This document shows, one piece after another, positions 40,614-49,440 of a stretch of DNA of 64,000 nucleotides. The notes beneath the pieces were generated by a model. It was not told the origin of the DNA, made no database searches, and saw only the letters and a list, made by a program, of their open reading frames with translations. The translations under genes were made by a program, and so were the position numbers. The stretch's first letter is position 1. Each line of letters opens with the position of its first letter. This DNA comes from Flavipsychrobacter sp. (GTDB lineage Bacteria > Bacteroidota > Bacteroidia > Chitinophagales > Chitinophagaceae), in NCBI GenBank assembly GCA_041392855.1, contig JAWKLD010000001.1, positions 1,412,001-1,476,000 on the forward strand. The letters are read 5' to 3'.

Positions 40614-42191
40614 TTACCTAGCGATATTCACAGCTCTCAACTCTCTGATCACTGTTACTTTTATCTGACCAGGATATTGCATTTCCTTCTGTATCTTATC
40701 TGCTATTTGGAATGATAATGTATCACTATCCTTATCACTTACTTTTTCTGCTTCTACAATTACACGCAATTCTCTACCTGCTTGTATCGCATAAGCCTTT
40801 TCAACACCATCATATGCTGTAGCAAGCGCTTCCAGATCTTTAATACGTTGTAGATAACTCTGCATCATCTCTCTACGTGCGCCAGGTCTTGCACCGCTTA
40901 TAGCATCACATGCCTGTACTATAGGAGATATAATGTAAGTCATTTCCATTTCATCATGGTGTGCACCAATACCGTTAACTACGGCAGCATGCTCACCACA
41001 CCTTTCAGCTACTTTAGCACCTAGCAACGCATGGCTTAATTCTGATTCTTCATCAGGCACTTTACCTATATCATGCAACAAACCTGCTCTTTTAGCTAGT
41101 TTAACCACCTTCTGCCCAAGACCAAGTTCTGCGGCCATTGTAGCACAAAGGTTCGCCGTTTCTTTAGAGTGCATCAATAAGTTCTGCCCATAAGAAGAAC
41201 GGAAACGCATCTTACCAATAAGACGCACTAGGTCTTTATGCAAACCATGAATACCTAATTCTATTATTGCACGCTCCCCTATTTCCATTATTTGCTCTTC
41301 AAGCTGCTTCTTCGTCTTTTCCACCACTTCTTCAATACGCGCAGGATGTATACGTCCATCTTGAACTAATCTTTGTAGTGACAATCTCGCTATCTCTCTA
41401 CGGAACGGGTCAAAGCAACTTAATACTATTGCCTCAGGAGTATCATCTATGATCAAGTCAACACCTGTAGCAGCTTCGAGTGCGCGTATATTACGTCCTT
41501 CTCTACCTATTATCTGACCTTTAATTTCATCACTCTCCAAATTAAAGACTGTAATGGCATTATCAATAGCTTGCTCAGCAGCTGTACGCTGTATTGTTTG
41601 AATAACTATTTTCTTAGCCTCTTTCGTAGCATTTTGCTTAGCCTCCTCCATGATCTCTTTCACGTGAGCCATTGCCTTGGTACGAGCTTCCTCTTTTACC
41701 ACTTCTATCAATTCAGCTTTTGCTTCATCGGCAGATAGGTTAGCTACTTTTTCTAAGCTTTTTATGTGCTCTTCTTTATGCTTTTCAAGCTCTGTACGCT
41801 TAATATTAACTACTTCTAGTTGGCTTTCTAGGTTTTTCTTTAACCTATCGTATTCATTTATTTGCTTTTGAACAGAAGCTTCTTTGTCATTAACACTTTG
41901 TTTTTGCTGCTTGATCTTATTCTCTTCCTCAGCTATTCTTTTATTCTTCTTAGAGACTTCACTATCATGCTTACTCTTCAGTTCTAAAAAGCGTTCTTTA
42001 GCTTCTAGTAATTTTTTCTCTTTTAGTGTATCTCCGTGTTCTTTAGCGTCTTCTATTATTTTTTGTGCTTGTCTTTCAGCGTCTTCTATGTCTTTTTTAG
42101 TGTTTTTTGCAAATATTAGTTTACCAAGTAATATACCTATTAAGATTGCTACTACCGATACGACAGCAACAATTATAGTCGTCGATTCCAT
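40614..42191 (-). CDS. rny: Ribonuclease Y
   Basis: A 525-residue membrane-anchored endoribonuclease that starts decay of many mRNAs. It has an N-terminal TM helix (TIIVAVVSVVAILIGILLGKLIF), a long coiled coil (about 30-200), a KH domain (IKGQIIGREGRNIRALEAATGVDLIIDDTP) and an HD domain (AGLLHDIGKVPDEE, then GAHHDEMEM). Length and order are standard. It is probably monocistronic with a terminator 100 bases downstream. Confidence 0.96.
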   Translation of the reverse strand: MESTTIIVAVVSVVAILIGILLGKLIFAKNTKKDIEDAERQAQKIIEDAKEHGDTLKEKKLLEAKERFLELKSKHDSEVSKKNKRIAEEENKIKQQKQSVNDKEASVQKQINEYDRLKKNLESQLEVVNIKRTELEKHKEEHIKSLEKVANLSADEAKAELIEVVKEEARTKAMAHVKEIMEEAKQNATKEAKKIVIQTIQRTAAEQAIDNAITVFNLESDEIKGQIIGREGRNIRALEAATGVDLIIDDTPEAIVLSCFDPFRREIARLSLQRLVQDGRIHPARIEEVVEKTKKQLEEQIMEIGERAIIELGIHGLHKDLVRLIGKMRFRSSYGQNLLMHSKETANLCATMAAELGLGQKVVKLAKRAGLLHDIGKVPDEESELSHALLGAKVAERCGEHAAVVNGIGAHHDEMEMTYIISPIVQACDAISGARPGARREMMQSYLQRIKDLEALATAYDGVEKAYAIQAGRELRVIVEAEKVSDKDSDTLSFQIADKIQKEMQYPGQIKVTVIRELRAVNIAR

Positions 42192-42388
42192 AACTTTTTT
42201 TGTGACTTTTAGTCTTTAAATAAATCCATATCAATTAGCCTTTTCCATATATCAGAATGCCTATATGGTCTGGCCTAATTATTAACGAGCTAAATTAAGA
42301 AAAGATTTCGGTAAAGGAAATGAATATCAGCGGTTAAGATGTACTATCTTCAACCTTAAATTTAAAAAACAACGGTTATAACAAGCCA

Positions 42389-43174
42389 ATGGTACTTGCA
42401 TACGCATACAGTATAGTATTTGCAGCCCCACTTAGAGCAGAACCTTCTCATAGAGCCGAGATGGTATCACAAATATTGTTTGGCGAAAGAGTGGAAATCA
42501 TAGAAATAAATGAGGAAGAATGGGCTCAAGTGAGATGCGAGTGGGATGATTATATAGGTTGGTGTAAAGCAGGACAGCTAGATATAGTAACTAGGAAAGA
42601 ATATATTAAAGTTCCTAAACACATAACTTATAGGCATTGCGACAAAATTGTCTTTGACAATCAGGAGCAAATGTTACCATTAGGTGCTGAATTATTTGGG
42701 CTAAAGGGTAGCAAAGCATTGATAAACAACCAACAAGGTAAGTTTAAAGGAAAGAAGAAAGCCGTAGACGAGTTGAGCCCTTCCACAGGAGGTATTATTG
42801 CAGCCGCTTTACAATTTATCAATGCCCCTTACTTATGGGGAGGGCGAACTGCATCTGGCATAGACTGTTCGGGACTTAGCCAAATGGCTTATAAACTTTG
42901 TGGGATGGCTATTAGCAGAGATGCTAGCCAACAGGCTCAAGAGGGGGAGACCGTAGACTTCCTATTAAATGCCCAAGGAGGAGATTTAGCTTTTTTTGAC
43001 AACGAGGCTGGAAATATTACCCATGTTGGTCTACTTATGGATAATCAACAGATAATACATGCTACCGACACTAGTGGCAAAGTAGTTGTAGACCGGATAG
43101 ACCAAGGTGGTATTATTAGCAAAATTTTGAGAAAACGCACACACAACTTACGTGTTATCAAGCGTTTATTTTAG
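42389..43174 (+). CDS. C40 (NlpC/P60) peptidase with N-terminal SH3 domains
   Basis: A 261-residue cell-wall peptide hydrolase, similar in layout to gamma-D-glutamyl-diamino-acid endopeptidases. The N-terminal half is SH3-like (RAEMVSQILFGERVEIIEINEEEWAQVRCEWDDYIGWC). The C-terminal NlpC/P60 domain has the catalytic Cys160 (TASGIDCSGLSQM), His212 (ITHVGLLM) and a third polar residue near HATDTSG. There is no signal peptide, so it probably acts on imported muropeptides in the cytoplasm. The 3' end overlaps the convergent repeat-protein gene by four bases. Confidence 0.88.
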   Translation: MVLAYAYSIVFAAPLRAEPSHRAEMVSQILFGERVEIIEINEEEWAQVRCEWDDYIGWCKAGQLDIVTRKEYIKVPKHITYRHCDKIVFDNQEQMLPLGAELFGLKGSKALINNQQGKFKGKKKAVDELSPSTGGIIAAALQFINAPYLWGGRTASGIDCSGLSQMAYKLCGMAISRDASQQAQEGETVDFLLNAQGGDLAFFDNEAGNITHVGLLMDNQQIIHATDTSGKVVVDRIDQGGIISKILRKRTHNLRVIKRLF

Positions 43175-44259
43175 TTGTGGTACTCTCTACCCTTATAGTA
43201 GATACGGAACATATTTCTACCCAACTGGTATTTTAATACATCATAAGATAATTCCCAATTCTCTACAGATGCATTGGTTACATCATATATCTCTCCCTCT
43301 GTAAACAAACGCAGCATACCTATACGATTTACGTAAGCAATGGAATGATATTGCATTACAAACTTCTCTGGATAGTAGCTTTCTAAAGAGTAAATCTTCC
43401 CTTTATAAAAGACCTTAAAGTAACCGCTTTGGTCTCTAAAAGCTACCATATTATCTACCACACGATACTCGGGCTCAAAAAAACCGATCGGTTTTACCTC
43501 TCCGTTATAAAAAACCTTAAAGTAGCCATCATTCGAAACAAAGGCTGCAACATTATCCCCTATCTGAAAAGAGTTGGGAGGAAAATCCTCAATAATATAG
43601 GTATCTCCTTTATCAAATATTTTAAACTGCCTATTTATGTCAATATAGCCAACCAAATTACGACCAACCTCAAAACTATTTACTGCATAATCTTCCTGCC
43701 TTATAATTTCACCACCGTAAAATATTCTGAATTGATTAGCATAGTTATCATATGCTGCTATATTATCTGTAACCTTTACTGCCTCTAGAGGATTACCTGC
43801 CAAAAAGCCTTCTATAGGGAATACCTGTCCATTATAATACGCTTTGTATTCGCTACGTATTTGGTCGAAGAACATAATTACACTGTCTCCCATAAAATAC
43901 TGCTCACAGTACGTAGACAACTTTTTAACTTCCCCTTTATCAAAAACACTTAATGCTCGGTTATTTCTAAATGCGATCAGATTGTCACTAACTTTAAATT
44001 CATTTGTCAATCCTGCATTTACCTGCTTTACTCCTCCTTTATAATATATCTTGAAAGACCTTGAATTATCTAAATAAGGAATGGCACTCCTACCTATCTT
44101 TATCTCTACAGGTTCCAGATAGTCTACCTTTCTAATGATCCCCTTATCCCAAACCATTATCTGGTTCTGCATATTAGTATAAACGGAAAGAGGCTGAGCT
44201 AATGCATTTTGAGAAAAGCTTAGCAATATATATAAGGCAAACACTAATCTATATACCAT
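43171..44259 (-). CDS. Secreted repeat protein of unknown function (10 YKGE-type repeats)
   Basis: A 362-residue exported protein (signal peptide LVFALYILLSFSQNALAQ) built almost entirely of about ten repeats of 32-38 residues. Each repeat reads roughly F-x-V-G-D-N-[IL]-V-A-[FY], then G-x-F-K-V-F-[YD]-K-G-[EK]. Examples are NMVAFRDQSGYFKVFYKGKIY and NLVGYIDINRQFKIFDKGD. The pattern suggests a beta-propeller or solenoid surface protein. There is no T9SS domain and no recognised family. The ATG at 44259 fits the signal peptide; the open frame upstream is not used. Its 5' region contains the candidate small RNA/attenuator at 44412-44545. Confidence 0.75.
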   Translation of the reverse strand: MVYRLVFALYILLSFSQNALAQPLSVYTNMQNQIMVWDKGIIRKVDYLEPVEIKIGRSAIPYLDNSRSFKIYYKGGVKQVNAGLTNEFKVSDNLIAFRNNRALSVFDKGEVKKLSTYCEQYFMGDSVIMFFDQIRSEYKAYYNGQVFPIEGFLAGNPLEAVKVTDNIAAYDNYANQFRIFYGGEIIRQEDYAVNSFEVGRNLVGYIDINRQFKIFDKGDTYIIEDFPPNSFQIGDNVAAFVSNDGYFKVFYNGEVKPIGFFEPEYRVVDNMVAFRDQSGYFKVFYKGKIYSLESYYPEKFVMQYHSIAYVNRIGMLRLFTEGEIYDVTNASVENWELSYDVLKYQLGRNMFRIYYKGREYHN

Positions 44260-44411
44260 AGGTGGTAGTCTATTTAGCACTAAAATAAATAAAAAAGCTG
44301 GTCTACAAGCAGACCACAATGATTTACAATACAGAACAGGTATATGGAGGCAAATATTGTGCCGTGAGCATTTATGACACTGTGAATGTGATAATTAGGA
44401 ATCGACTAGAC

Positions 44412-44440
44412 AAAAAAAAGCCAGCCTGAGAACAGGCCAG
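44412..44440 (-). terminator. Strong intrinsic terminator of the candidate small RNA
   Basis: On the minus strand CTGGCCTG and CAGGCTGG form an 8-bp stem (two G-T pairs) with a TTCT loop, followed by eight T residues. Confidence 0.82.
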
Positions 44441-44510
44441 CCCCTATAAACCCTATCACCATGAAAACATCTTTATATATGCGCCGAAGCGATATTAGTA
44501 TCGGTTTGTT
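44412..44510 (-). ncRNA. Candidate small RNA or attenuated leader (about 100 nt)
   Basis: No gene covers 44260-44613. On the minus strand a perfect Bacteroidota promoter points into it, and a strong terminator closes it about 100 nt later. The predicted RNA contains a perfect 5-bp hairpin (CGATA-CTAA-TATCG, 44490-44503), a GC-UUCG-GC element next to it, a very short possible reading frame ATG TTT TCA TGG TGA, and the terminator stem. It may be an independent sRNA or the attenuated leader of the repeat-protein gene 150 bases further on. I do not recognise it as tmRNA, 6S, SRP RNA or a known riboswitch. Confidence 0.55.
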
Positions 44511-44514
44511 GGTA

Positions 44515-44545
44515 CAAAGTTAAGAACCTTTTTTTTGTTTACAAA
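44515..44545 (-). promoter_or_regulatory. Bacteroidota promoter TTTG-N19-TAACTTTG
   Basis: On the minus strand the -33 TTTG (44542-44545) and -7 TAACTTTG (44515-44522) are exactly 19 bases apart, a full consensus match. No annotated gene starts directly behind it, only the candidate small RNA. Confidence 0.7.
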
Positions 44546-44613
44546 CAGTGTTAAGTTTTTTTTATGTATTATATAGATATTTCAAATTAACACATAAGCA
44601 GAACACAAGCTGT

Positions 44614-45168
44614 TTATTTCTTTTTCTTAGGTGTGAAGATGGCAATCATCCTACGACCTTCCATTTTAGGCATTGATTCTAAAGAACCTACATCAGCTAA
44701 TCTTTCTGCAAATTTTAAAAGTAACAGCTCTCCTCTTTCTTGGAACATAATAGCACGACCCTTAAACTGCACATAACACTTCACCTTATTACCTTCTTGC
44801 AAAAACTTATCAGCGTGCTTTGCTTTAAAATCAAAGTCGTGTTCATCTGTATTAGGAGTAAAACGAATTTCTTTTACTTCAGATTGCTTTGCTTTAGCCT
44901 TTTGTTCTTTTTCACGCTTCTTTTTATCGTAAAGAAACTTATTGTAATCAATTACTTTACAAACAGGAGGTTTAGCGTTAGGAGATATTTCAACAAGATC
45001 TACACCTGCATCTTGTGCTATCTTTAGGGCTTCTGCTATCGGATATACGTCTGACTCAATGTTTTCGCCTACTACACGCACCTCTCTAGCTGTTATCTCG
45101 TCGTTAGTACGGTGCTCTTTTTGTTGCCTTGGTTTAAAATATCTTTTACCTCTGTTTCTTCTTTGCAT
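44614..45168 (-). CDS. infC: Translation initiation factor IF-3
   Basis: IF-3 binds the 30S subunit and ensures correct start-codon and initiator-tRNA selection. The 184-residue protein has the N-terminal domain (RTNDEITAREVRVVGENIESDVYPIAEALKIAQDAGVDLVEISPNAKPPVCKVIDYNKF), a charged linker helix and the C-terminal domain (KEIRFTPNTDEHDFDFKAKHADKFL, VKCYVQFKGRAIM). It starts with ATG, not with the rare AUU of E. coli infC. It lies 90 bases downstream of thrS as usual, but rpmI and rplT do not follow. Confidence 0.96.
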   Translation of the reverse strand: MQRRNRGKRYFKPRQQKEHRTNDEITAREVRVVGENIESDVYPIAEALKIAQDAGVDLVEISPNAKPPVCKVIDYNKFLYDKKKREKEQKAKAKQSEVKEIRFTPNTDEHDFDFKAKHADKFLQEGNKVKCYVQFKGRAIMFQERGELLLLKFAERLADVGSLESMPKMEGRRMIAIFTPKKKK

Positions 45169-45186
45169 TAATGATTTTTAAATTGA

Positions 45187-45209
45187 TGGCAAAAATAGTG
45201 TATTTGCCA
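45187..45209. promoter_or_regulatory. Inverted repeat over the infC promoter
   Basis: TGGCAAA and TTTGCCA are separated by 9 bases. On the minus strand the right half lies within a -7 match TATTTTTG, so it could be an operator or a hairpin in the infC leader. Confidence 0.35.
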
Positions 45210-45258
45210 ATTAAATGTGTACTATTTAGTGTATAAAATATTTATACCATATCAAAGC

Positions 45259-47196
45259 CTAGTACTTTATTTGCTCTGCTACTTCGGCTGTAATGTTTTT
45301 AACAAAATCACTTAAGGTTACAGTTCCTTGATCTCCCTCACCATGCTTACGAACAGCAACGGTACCATCATTAACTTCTTTCTCACCAATAATAAGCATG
45401 TAAGGCACTTTCATTAGCTCTGTTTCTCTTATTTTCTTACCTATTTTTTCATTCCTATCATCTACTTCAGCAGTTATACCTGCTTTTTTCAATGCTGTTG
45501 CCACTTCTTGTGCATATGGAATGAACTTTTCACTGATAGGCAATGCCTTTACTTGCAAAGGAGCCAACCACAATGGAAGATTTCCGCTACAGTGTTCTAT
45601 AAGTATAGCTATAAAACGCTCCATAGAACCAAATGGTGCTCTATGAATCATTACGGGACGTTTACGACTATTATCGCTGTCTACATACTCCAGCTCAAAA
45701 CGCTCAGGGAGTGTATAGTCTACTTGTATTGTACCCAATTGCCAGCTACGTCCTATGGCATCTTTTACCATAAAGTCTAGCTTAGGACCATAAAAAGCTG
45801 CTTCTCCGTACTCGATCACCATATTCAAACCTTTCTCTTCTGCCGCTTCAATGATGCCTTGTTCCGCTATCGCCCAGTTTTCTTCAGAGCCTATATATTT
45901 ACTTCTATCTTCTTTATCTCTTAAAGATACCTGTGCAGTATAGTTAGTGAATGACAAAGAGTTAAATACATACAACACGAGATCTATTACTTTCTTAAAC
46001 TCTTCTTTTACCTGCTCTGGTCTACAAAACAAGTGGGCATCATCTTGAGTAAATCCGCGTACACGTGTAAGTCCATGAAGCTCACCCGATTGCTCGTAAC
46101 GGTATACAGTACCAAACTCTGCCAAACGAAGTGGTAGATCTTTGTAAGAGCGTGGTTGCGACTTATATATTTCACAGTGGTGCGGGCAGTTCATTGGTTT
46201 TAATAAGAACTCCTCACCTTCTTGTGGTGTATTGATCGGTTTAAAACTGTCTTCACCATATTTATCCCAGTGGCCTGATGTTACGTATAACTGCTTAGCA
46301 CCTATATGTGGAGTTATTACTGGTAAATAACCGCTTTCTGTTTGTGCTTTTTGTAAGAACTGTTGTAACCGTTCGCGAAGCATTGCTCCTTTAGGCAACC
46401 ACAAAGGCAAACCACTACCTACTTTTTCAGAAAAAGCAAATAGTTCCAACTCTTTACCTAGCTTTCTATGGTCTCTTTTCTTCGCTTCTTCTAACAATAC
46501 CAAGTACTCTTCCAGCTCTTTTTGAGCAGGGAAGGTGATACCATAGATACGAGTAAGCATCTTATTCTTCTCATCACCTCTCCAATATGCACCCGCAATA
46601 CTCATTAGTTTTATAGCCTTGATAAAACCAGTATTAGGGATGTGCGGTCCACGACACAAATCGGTAAATCCACCTTGAGTATAGAAAGTGATCTCCCCAT
46701 CAGGAAGGTTTTCTAAAAGGTCCAATTTATAGGGATCATTCTTTTCTTTGAAATAAGCTATAGCATCAGCCTTAGAGATATCCTTACGGATATACTCACT
46801 CTTAGCTTTAGCAAGCTCCTTCATTTTCTTTTCTATCTGAGCTAGGTCTTCTTCTTTTATAGTTCTATTTCCTAGGTCTACATCATAATAAAAACCATTC
46901 TCAATTGGAGGACCAATACCAAGACGTACACCAGGGTATAACGCTTCTAAGGCTTCAGCCATTAGGTGTGCAGATGAGTGCCAAAAAGTCGACTTCGCAT
47001 CCTTCTCTCCCCATGTCAGCAATTTCAATGTTGCATCTGTATCTATAGCACGGGTGGCATCCCATACTTCTCCATTTACTTCTGCTGCCAATACTTTTCT
47101 TGCTAGTCCTTCACTTATTGACATAGCTACATCCAATGCTGTACTACCTTGCTCGTACTCGCGTACGGCGCCATCTGGTAATGTAATTTTTATCAT
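45259..47196 (-). CDS. thrS: Threonine-tRNA ligase
   Basis: A class II aminoacyl-tRNA synthetase charging tRNA-Thr. The 645-residue protein has an N-terminal TGS domain (IKITLPDGAVREYEQGSTALDVA), the editing domain with HSSAHLMAEALEAL and DLCRGPHIPNTG, the catalytic domain with the zinc ligand MNCPHHCEIYK, motif 2 (TVYRYEQSGELHGLTRVRGFTQDDAH), motif 3 (HRAPFGSMERFIAILIEH) and the C-terminal anticodon-binding domain. It is followed by infC in the same direction. No T-box or obvious leader regulator is seen upstream. Confidence 0.97.
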   Translation of the reverse strand: MIKITLPDGAVREYEQGSTALDVAMSISEGLARKVLAAEVNGEVWDATRAIDTDATLKLLTWGEKDAKSTFWHSSAHLMAEALEALYPGVRLGIGPPIENGFYYDVDLGNRTIKEEDLAQIEKKMKELAKAKSEYIRKDISKADAIAYFKEKNDPYKLDLLENLPDGEITFYTQGGFTDLCRGPHIPNTGFIKAIKLMSIAGAYWRGDEKNKMLTRIYGITFPAQKELEEYLVLLEEAKKRDHRKLGKELELFAFSEKVGSGLPLWLPKGAMLRERLQQFLQKAQTESGYLPVITPHIGAKQLYVTSGHWDKYGEDSFKPINTPQEGEEFLLKPMNCPHHCEIYKSQPRSYKDLPLRLAEFGTVYRYEQSGELHGLTRVRGFTQDDAHLFCRPEQVKEEFKKVIDLVLYVFNSLSFTNYTAQVSLRDKEDRSKYIGSEENWAIAEQGIIEAAEEKGLNMVIEYGEAAFYGPKLDFMVKDAIGRSWQLGTIQVDYTLPERFELEYVDSDNSRKRPVMIHRAPFGSMERFIAILIEHCSGNLPLWLAPLQVKALPISEKFIPYAQEVATALKKAGITAEVDDRNEKIGKKIRETELMKVPYMLIIGEKEVNDGTVAVRKHGEGDQGTVTLSDFVKNITAEVAEQIKY

Positions 47197-47271
47197 TATA
47201 GTTGATTAAACCTATTTCTAATTTTGTGCAAAGCTACTAATTGATTGAAAGACGACGGAATTATTATAAAT

Positions 47272-47307
47272 AAAAAACCCACCAAGTCTTATTTTGACCG
47301 GTGGGTA
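47272..47307 (-). terminator. Terminator after the lipocalin-like lipoprotein gene
   Basis: CCCACC and GGTGGG pair around a loop of about 16 bases, followed by six T residues on the minus strand. Confidence 0.72.
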
Positions 47308-47326
47308 ATTATTATAATTACTTCGA

Positions 47327-47806
47327 TCAAATCTTCTTGAATGTCATCGTGTACATAACTGTATCTGTTCTAGGAACATTGTCAACAGTTGTGTATTGAT
47401 TGTATGTTATAGTAAATGACCCTTCTGTAAATTCTTTTACTTCTGCATTTACATCCAGATTAAAGAACGACTTACCGTCATATATATACATTTTTCTATC
47501 ATCGTCTAATAAACCCCAACGGAATGGCATTTCTGCTGTTTCGCTAGCATTACAACGATTTTCTCCTGGAGTGTGTACACCATCATAGTTTTCTCTGAAA
47601 ACAAGGCGGTCATCCTTTTTACACTCGTCTATTACTATTGCAGTAGTATCATATTTCTTGGTGGCAGCATTATATACCTTTGTAGATCCGCTTGTTAGCA
47701 TCCATTGACCATTACGTAGCATTTCCTGTTTAGATGCAGGAACTTCTACCTTATCGCAAGAAGAAACAACTAAAACTGTTGCCACTAGTAAGAAAATATA
47801 TCTCAT
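47327..47806 (-). CDS. Lipocalin-like lipoprotein
   Basis: A 159-residue lipoprotein (lipobox VLVVSSCDK, Cys17). The sequence has the feel of the Bacteroidota lipocalin-like family: LRNGQWMLTSGS near the start, DECKKDDRLVFRENYDGVHTPGENRC with a probable disulfide, a FRWGLLDDDRKMYIY strand and a final TMTFKKI strand. These proteins sit in the outer or inner membrane and bind unknown small ligands. There is no operon partner in close contact; the LolA-like gene lies 81 bases upstream in the same direction. Confidence 0.72.
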   Translation of the reverse strand: MRYIFLLVATVLVVSSCDKVEVPASKQEMLRNGQWMLTSGSTKVYNAATKKYDTTAIVIDECKKDDRLVFRENYDGVHTPGENRCNASETAEMPFRWGLLDDDRKMYIYDGKSFFNLDVNAEVKEFTEGSFTITYNQYTTVDNVPRTDTVMYTMTFKKI

Positions 47807-47887
47807 AATTTTAACCTAATTAACCCTTAAAGCTAAGGAATATATTAGTGTTGTAAAAGCTTTATGGCAGAAAATATTCTAGTTTTT

Positions 47888-48607
47888 TTATTCAAATAAG
47901 CTGTCTTCCAACCCTTTGTTCACCTCATAACGGAGATATGTTATCTCTATTTTCCCTTTTTTACGTTTCCCATCCTTAGCATTTTTTATACTAGAAGCCA
48001 TGTCAGGCACTTCATAATCCATAGTCATGCCCTTTGGTAGCTTATATTCCTGCTCATCAAGATAAAATGTAACCTTATCTGGCAGTGCCAGTTTTTCATA
48101 AGCTTCAAACTCCAATTCCATCTTCACAGTGCCATTTTCCCTAGTTGTTGTTTCTGATTTTAAGGCCAATAAGCGAGATTCATCTACCCAAATTTTGGTA
48201 AGAATAACATCTCCTTCATCACTATTAGGTATTATCTTGATAATGTGCAACTTACGTCCATCTATCACATCAAACCCTGCATCTATTACAGTTGCATCAT
48301 CCTCTGGTACAACGCTGTTTATATTAAAACTAACTCCCTTTTTAGGCATTATAGCTATGCCTCCCCTTCTATCAAGTTTCATCTTATTTGGCGCCTTGTA
48401 ATATAACTTACCCGAAAGTGTGGGTACCCGCATATAGGAGATATTGATCTTCATCTTCACATCTGCACTATAGTCGGAGACTAAAGCCAATTTGGCTTTC
48501 ATTTTTTGGTATAGTTCATCAGCACTATAGCTTGTTGTATCAGCCGCTTTCACATTTATAGTCGAAAAAATTAAGACCATAACGATGTACCCTACTCTCT
48601 TTATCAT
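47888..48607 (-). CDS. LolA-like periplasmic lipoprotein-carrier-fold protein
   Basis: A 239-residue exported protein with a signal peptide (VGYIVMVLIFSTINVKAAD) and a LolA/LolB-like half-barrel pattern: YSADVKMKINISYMRVPTLSGKLYYKAPNKMKLD, then KIWVDESRLLALKSETTTRENGTVKMELEFEAYEKLALPDKVTFYLDE. It overlaps the ABC permease gene by four bases (ATGA), so it is translationally coupled to an ABC-2 exporter. A role in carrying a lipid or lipoprotein released by that exporter is possible, but this is inference from context. Confidence 0.75.
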   Translation of the reverse strand: MIKRVGYIVMVLIFSTINVKAADTTSYSADELYQKMKAKLALVSDYSADVKMKINISYMRVPTLSGKLYYKAPNKMKLDRRGGIAIMPKKGVSFNINSVVPEDDATVIDAGFDVIDGRKLHIIKIIPNSDEGDVILTKIWVDESRLLALKSETTTRENGTVKMELEFEAYEKLALPDKVTFYLDEQEYKLPKGMTMDYEVPDMASSIKNAKDGKRKKGKIEITYLRYEVNKGLEDSLFE

Positions 48608-49440
48608 GACTTGATATCTTTTTTATTGAAAATGATAATTGTCGCCAATAAAAACCCGATTATATAAAGCACCAAAATAATAGCCGAATTCATAATCTCA
48701 CCATATTGAATAGGAGCATCAAAGAAGCCTTTCCATGCTATCATATGAGTTGTGAACAGATATGGCTTTACCAGATTAAACAATGGCAACTCTAGATTTG
48801 TAAAGATCATCAACACTATAATGACTCCCATAGTACCGATAATAGGACCTACTGAATTTTCTGCAAGGACGGATAAAAATATAGCAAGTGCAGTGACTGT
48901 AGACATAGCTAAAAACGCAAAGCCAAATGCATATCCATACCTCCATAGCACCTCATTTTCTAATAAGAACACTATAGAGTCGCTCTTGATATTGATAAGA
49001 TCTCCGCTACCAAACAATAATACCGAAAGCCCAAGACCTATAATAGCGAACCATATCAGTAGCAACATAGTATATACCAAGCCCGCTGCAAACTTGACCA
49101 AAACTAGTCTTGTTCGCGATATAGGCTTGGTTAGCAATAACCTTAATGTTCCCATATTAGCTTCCCCAGCAATCAAATCGCCTGCCACTAATGCAACCAA
49201 CAGCGGTATCTGTATTAATAATGACTGTAGAATGATATAGGTGATCAAATACCCATTCAGGACATTGCCTTCTATGGAGAAATCATTGCTTGCTGATTGA
49301 AGGATGAACTGTATAAAGCTCTTGCCATCAGCCAACATAGCCAGCTGTATTAAACAGGTAATAGCTGTAACTACACCAAAACTTATATAGGTTCGGGGTC
49401 TTTTAAATATTTTATATAATTCCAACCGGAGCATCGGCAT
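48604..49440 (-). CDS. ABC-2 type transporter permease
   Basis: A 278-residue inner-membrane protein with six hydrophobic helices: an N-terminal one right after a basic start (LELYKIFKRPRTYISFGVVTAITCLIQLAML), then others including LVALVAGDLIAGEANMGTLRLLLTKPISRTRLVLVKF, which is the cytoplasmic coupling region typical of ABC-2 permeases. It forms an exporter with the ATPase encoded upstream (29-base overlap with it). The substrate is unknown. Confidence 0.88.
   Translation of the reverse strand: MPMLRLELYKIFKRPRTYISFGVVTAITCLIQLAMLADGKSFIQFILQSASNDFSIEGNVLNGYLITYIILQSLLIQIPLLVALVAGDLIAGEANMGTLRLLLTKPISRTRLVLVKFAAGLVYTMLLLIWFAIIGLGLSVLLFGSGDLINIKSDSIVFLLENEVLWRYGYAFGFAFLAMSTVTALAIFLSVLAENSVGPIIGTMGVIIVLMIFTNLELPLFNLVKPYLFTTHMIAWKGFFDAPIQYGEIMNSAIILVLYIIGFLLATIIIFNKKDIKS

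Noticed and set aside
44461..44523. 20-codon plus-strand frame (MKTSLYM...) as a small gene
   Set aside because: It is antisense to the candidate small RNA, with no convincing plus-strand promoter or Shine-Dalgarno; too short to support.
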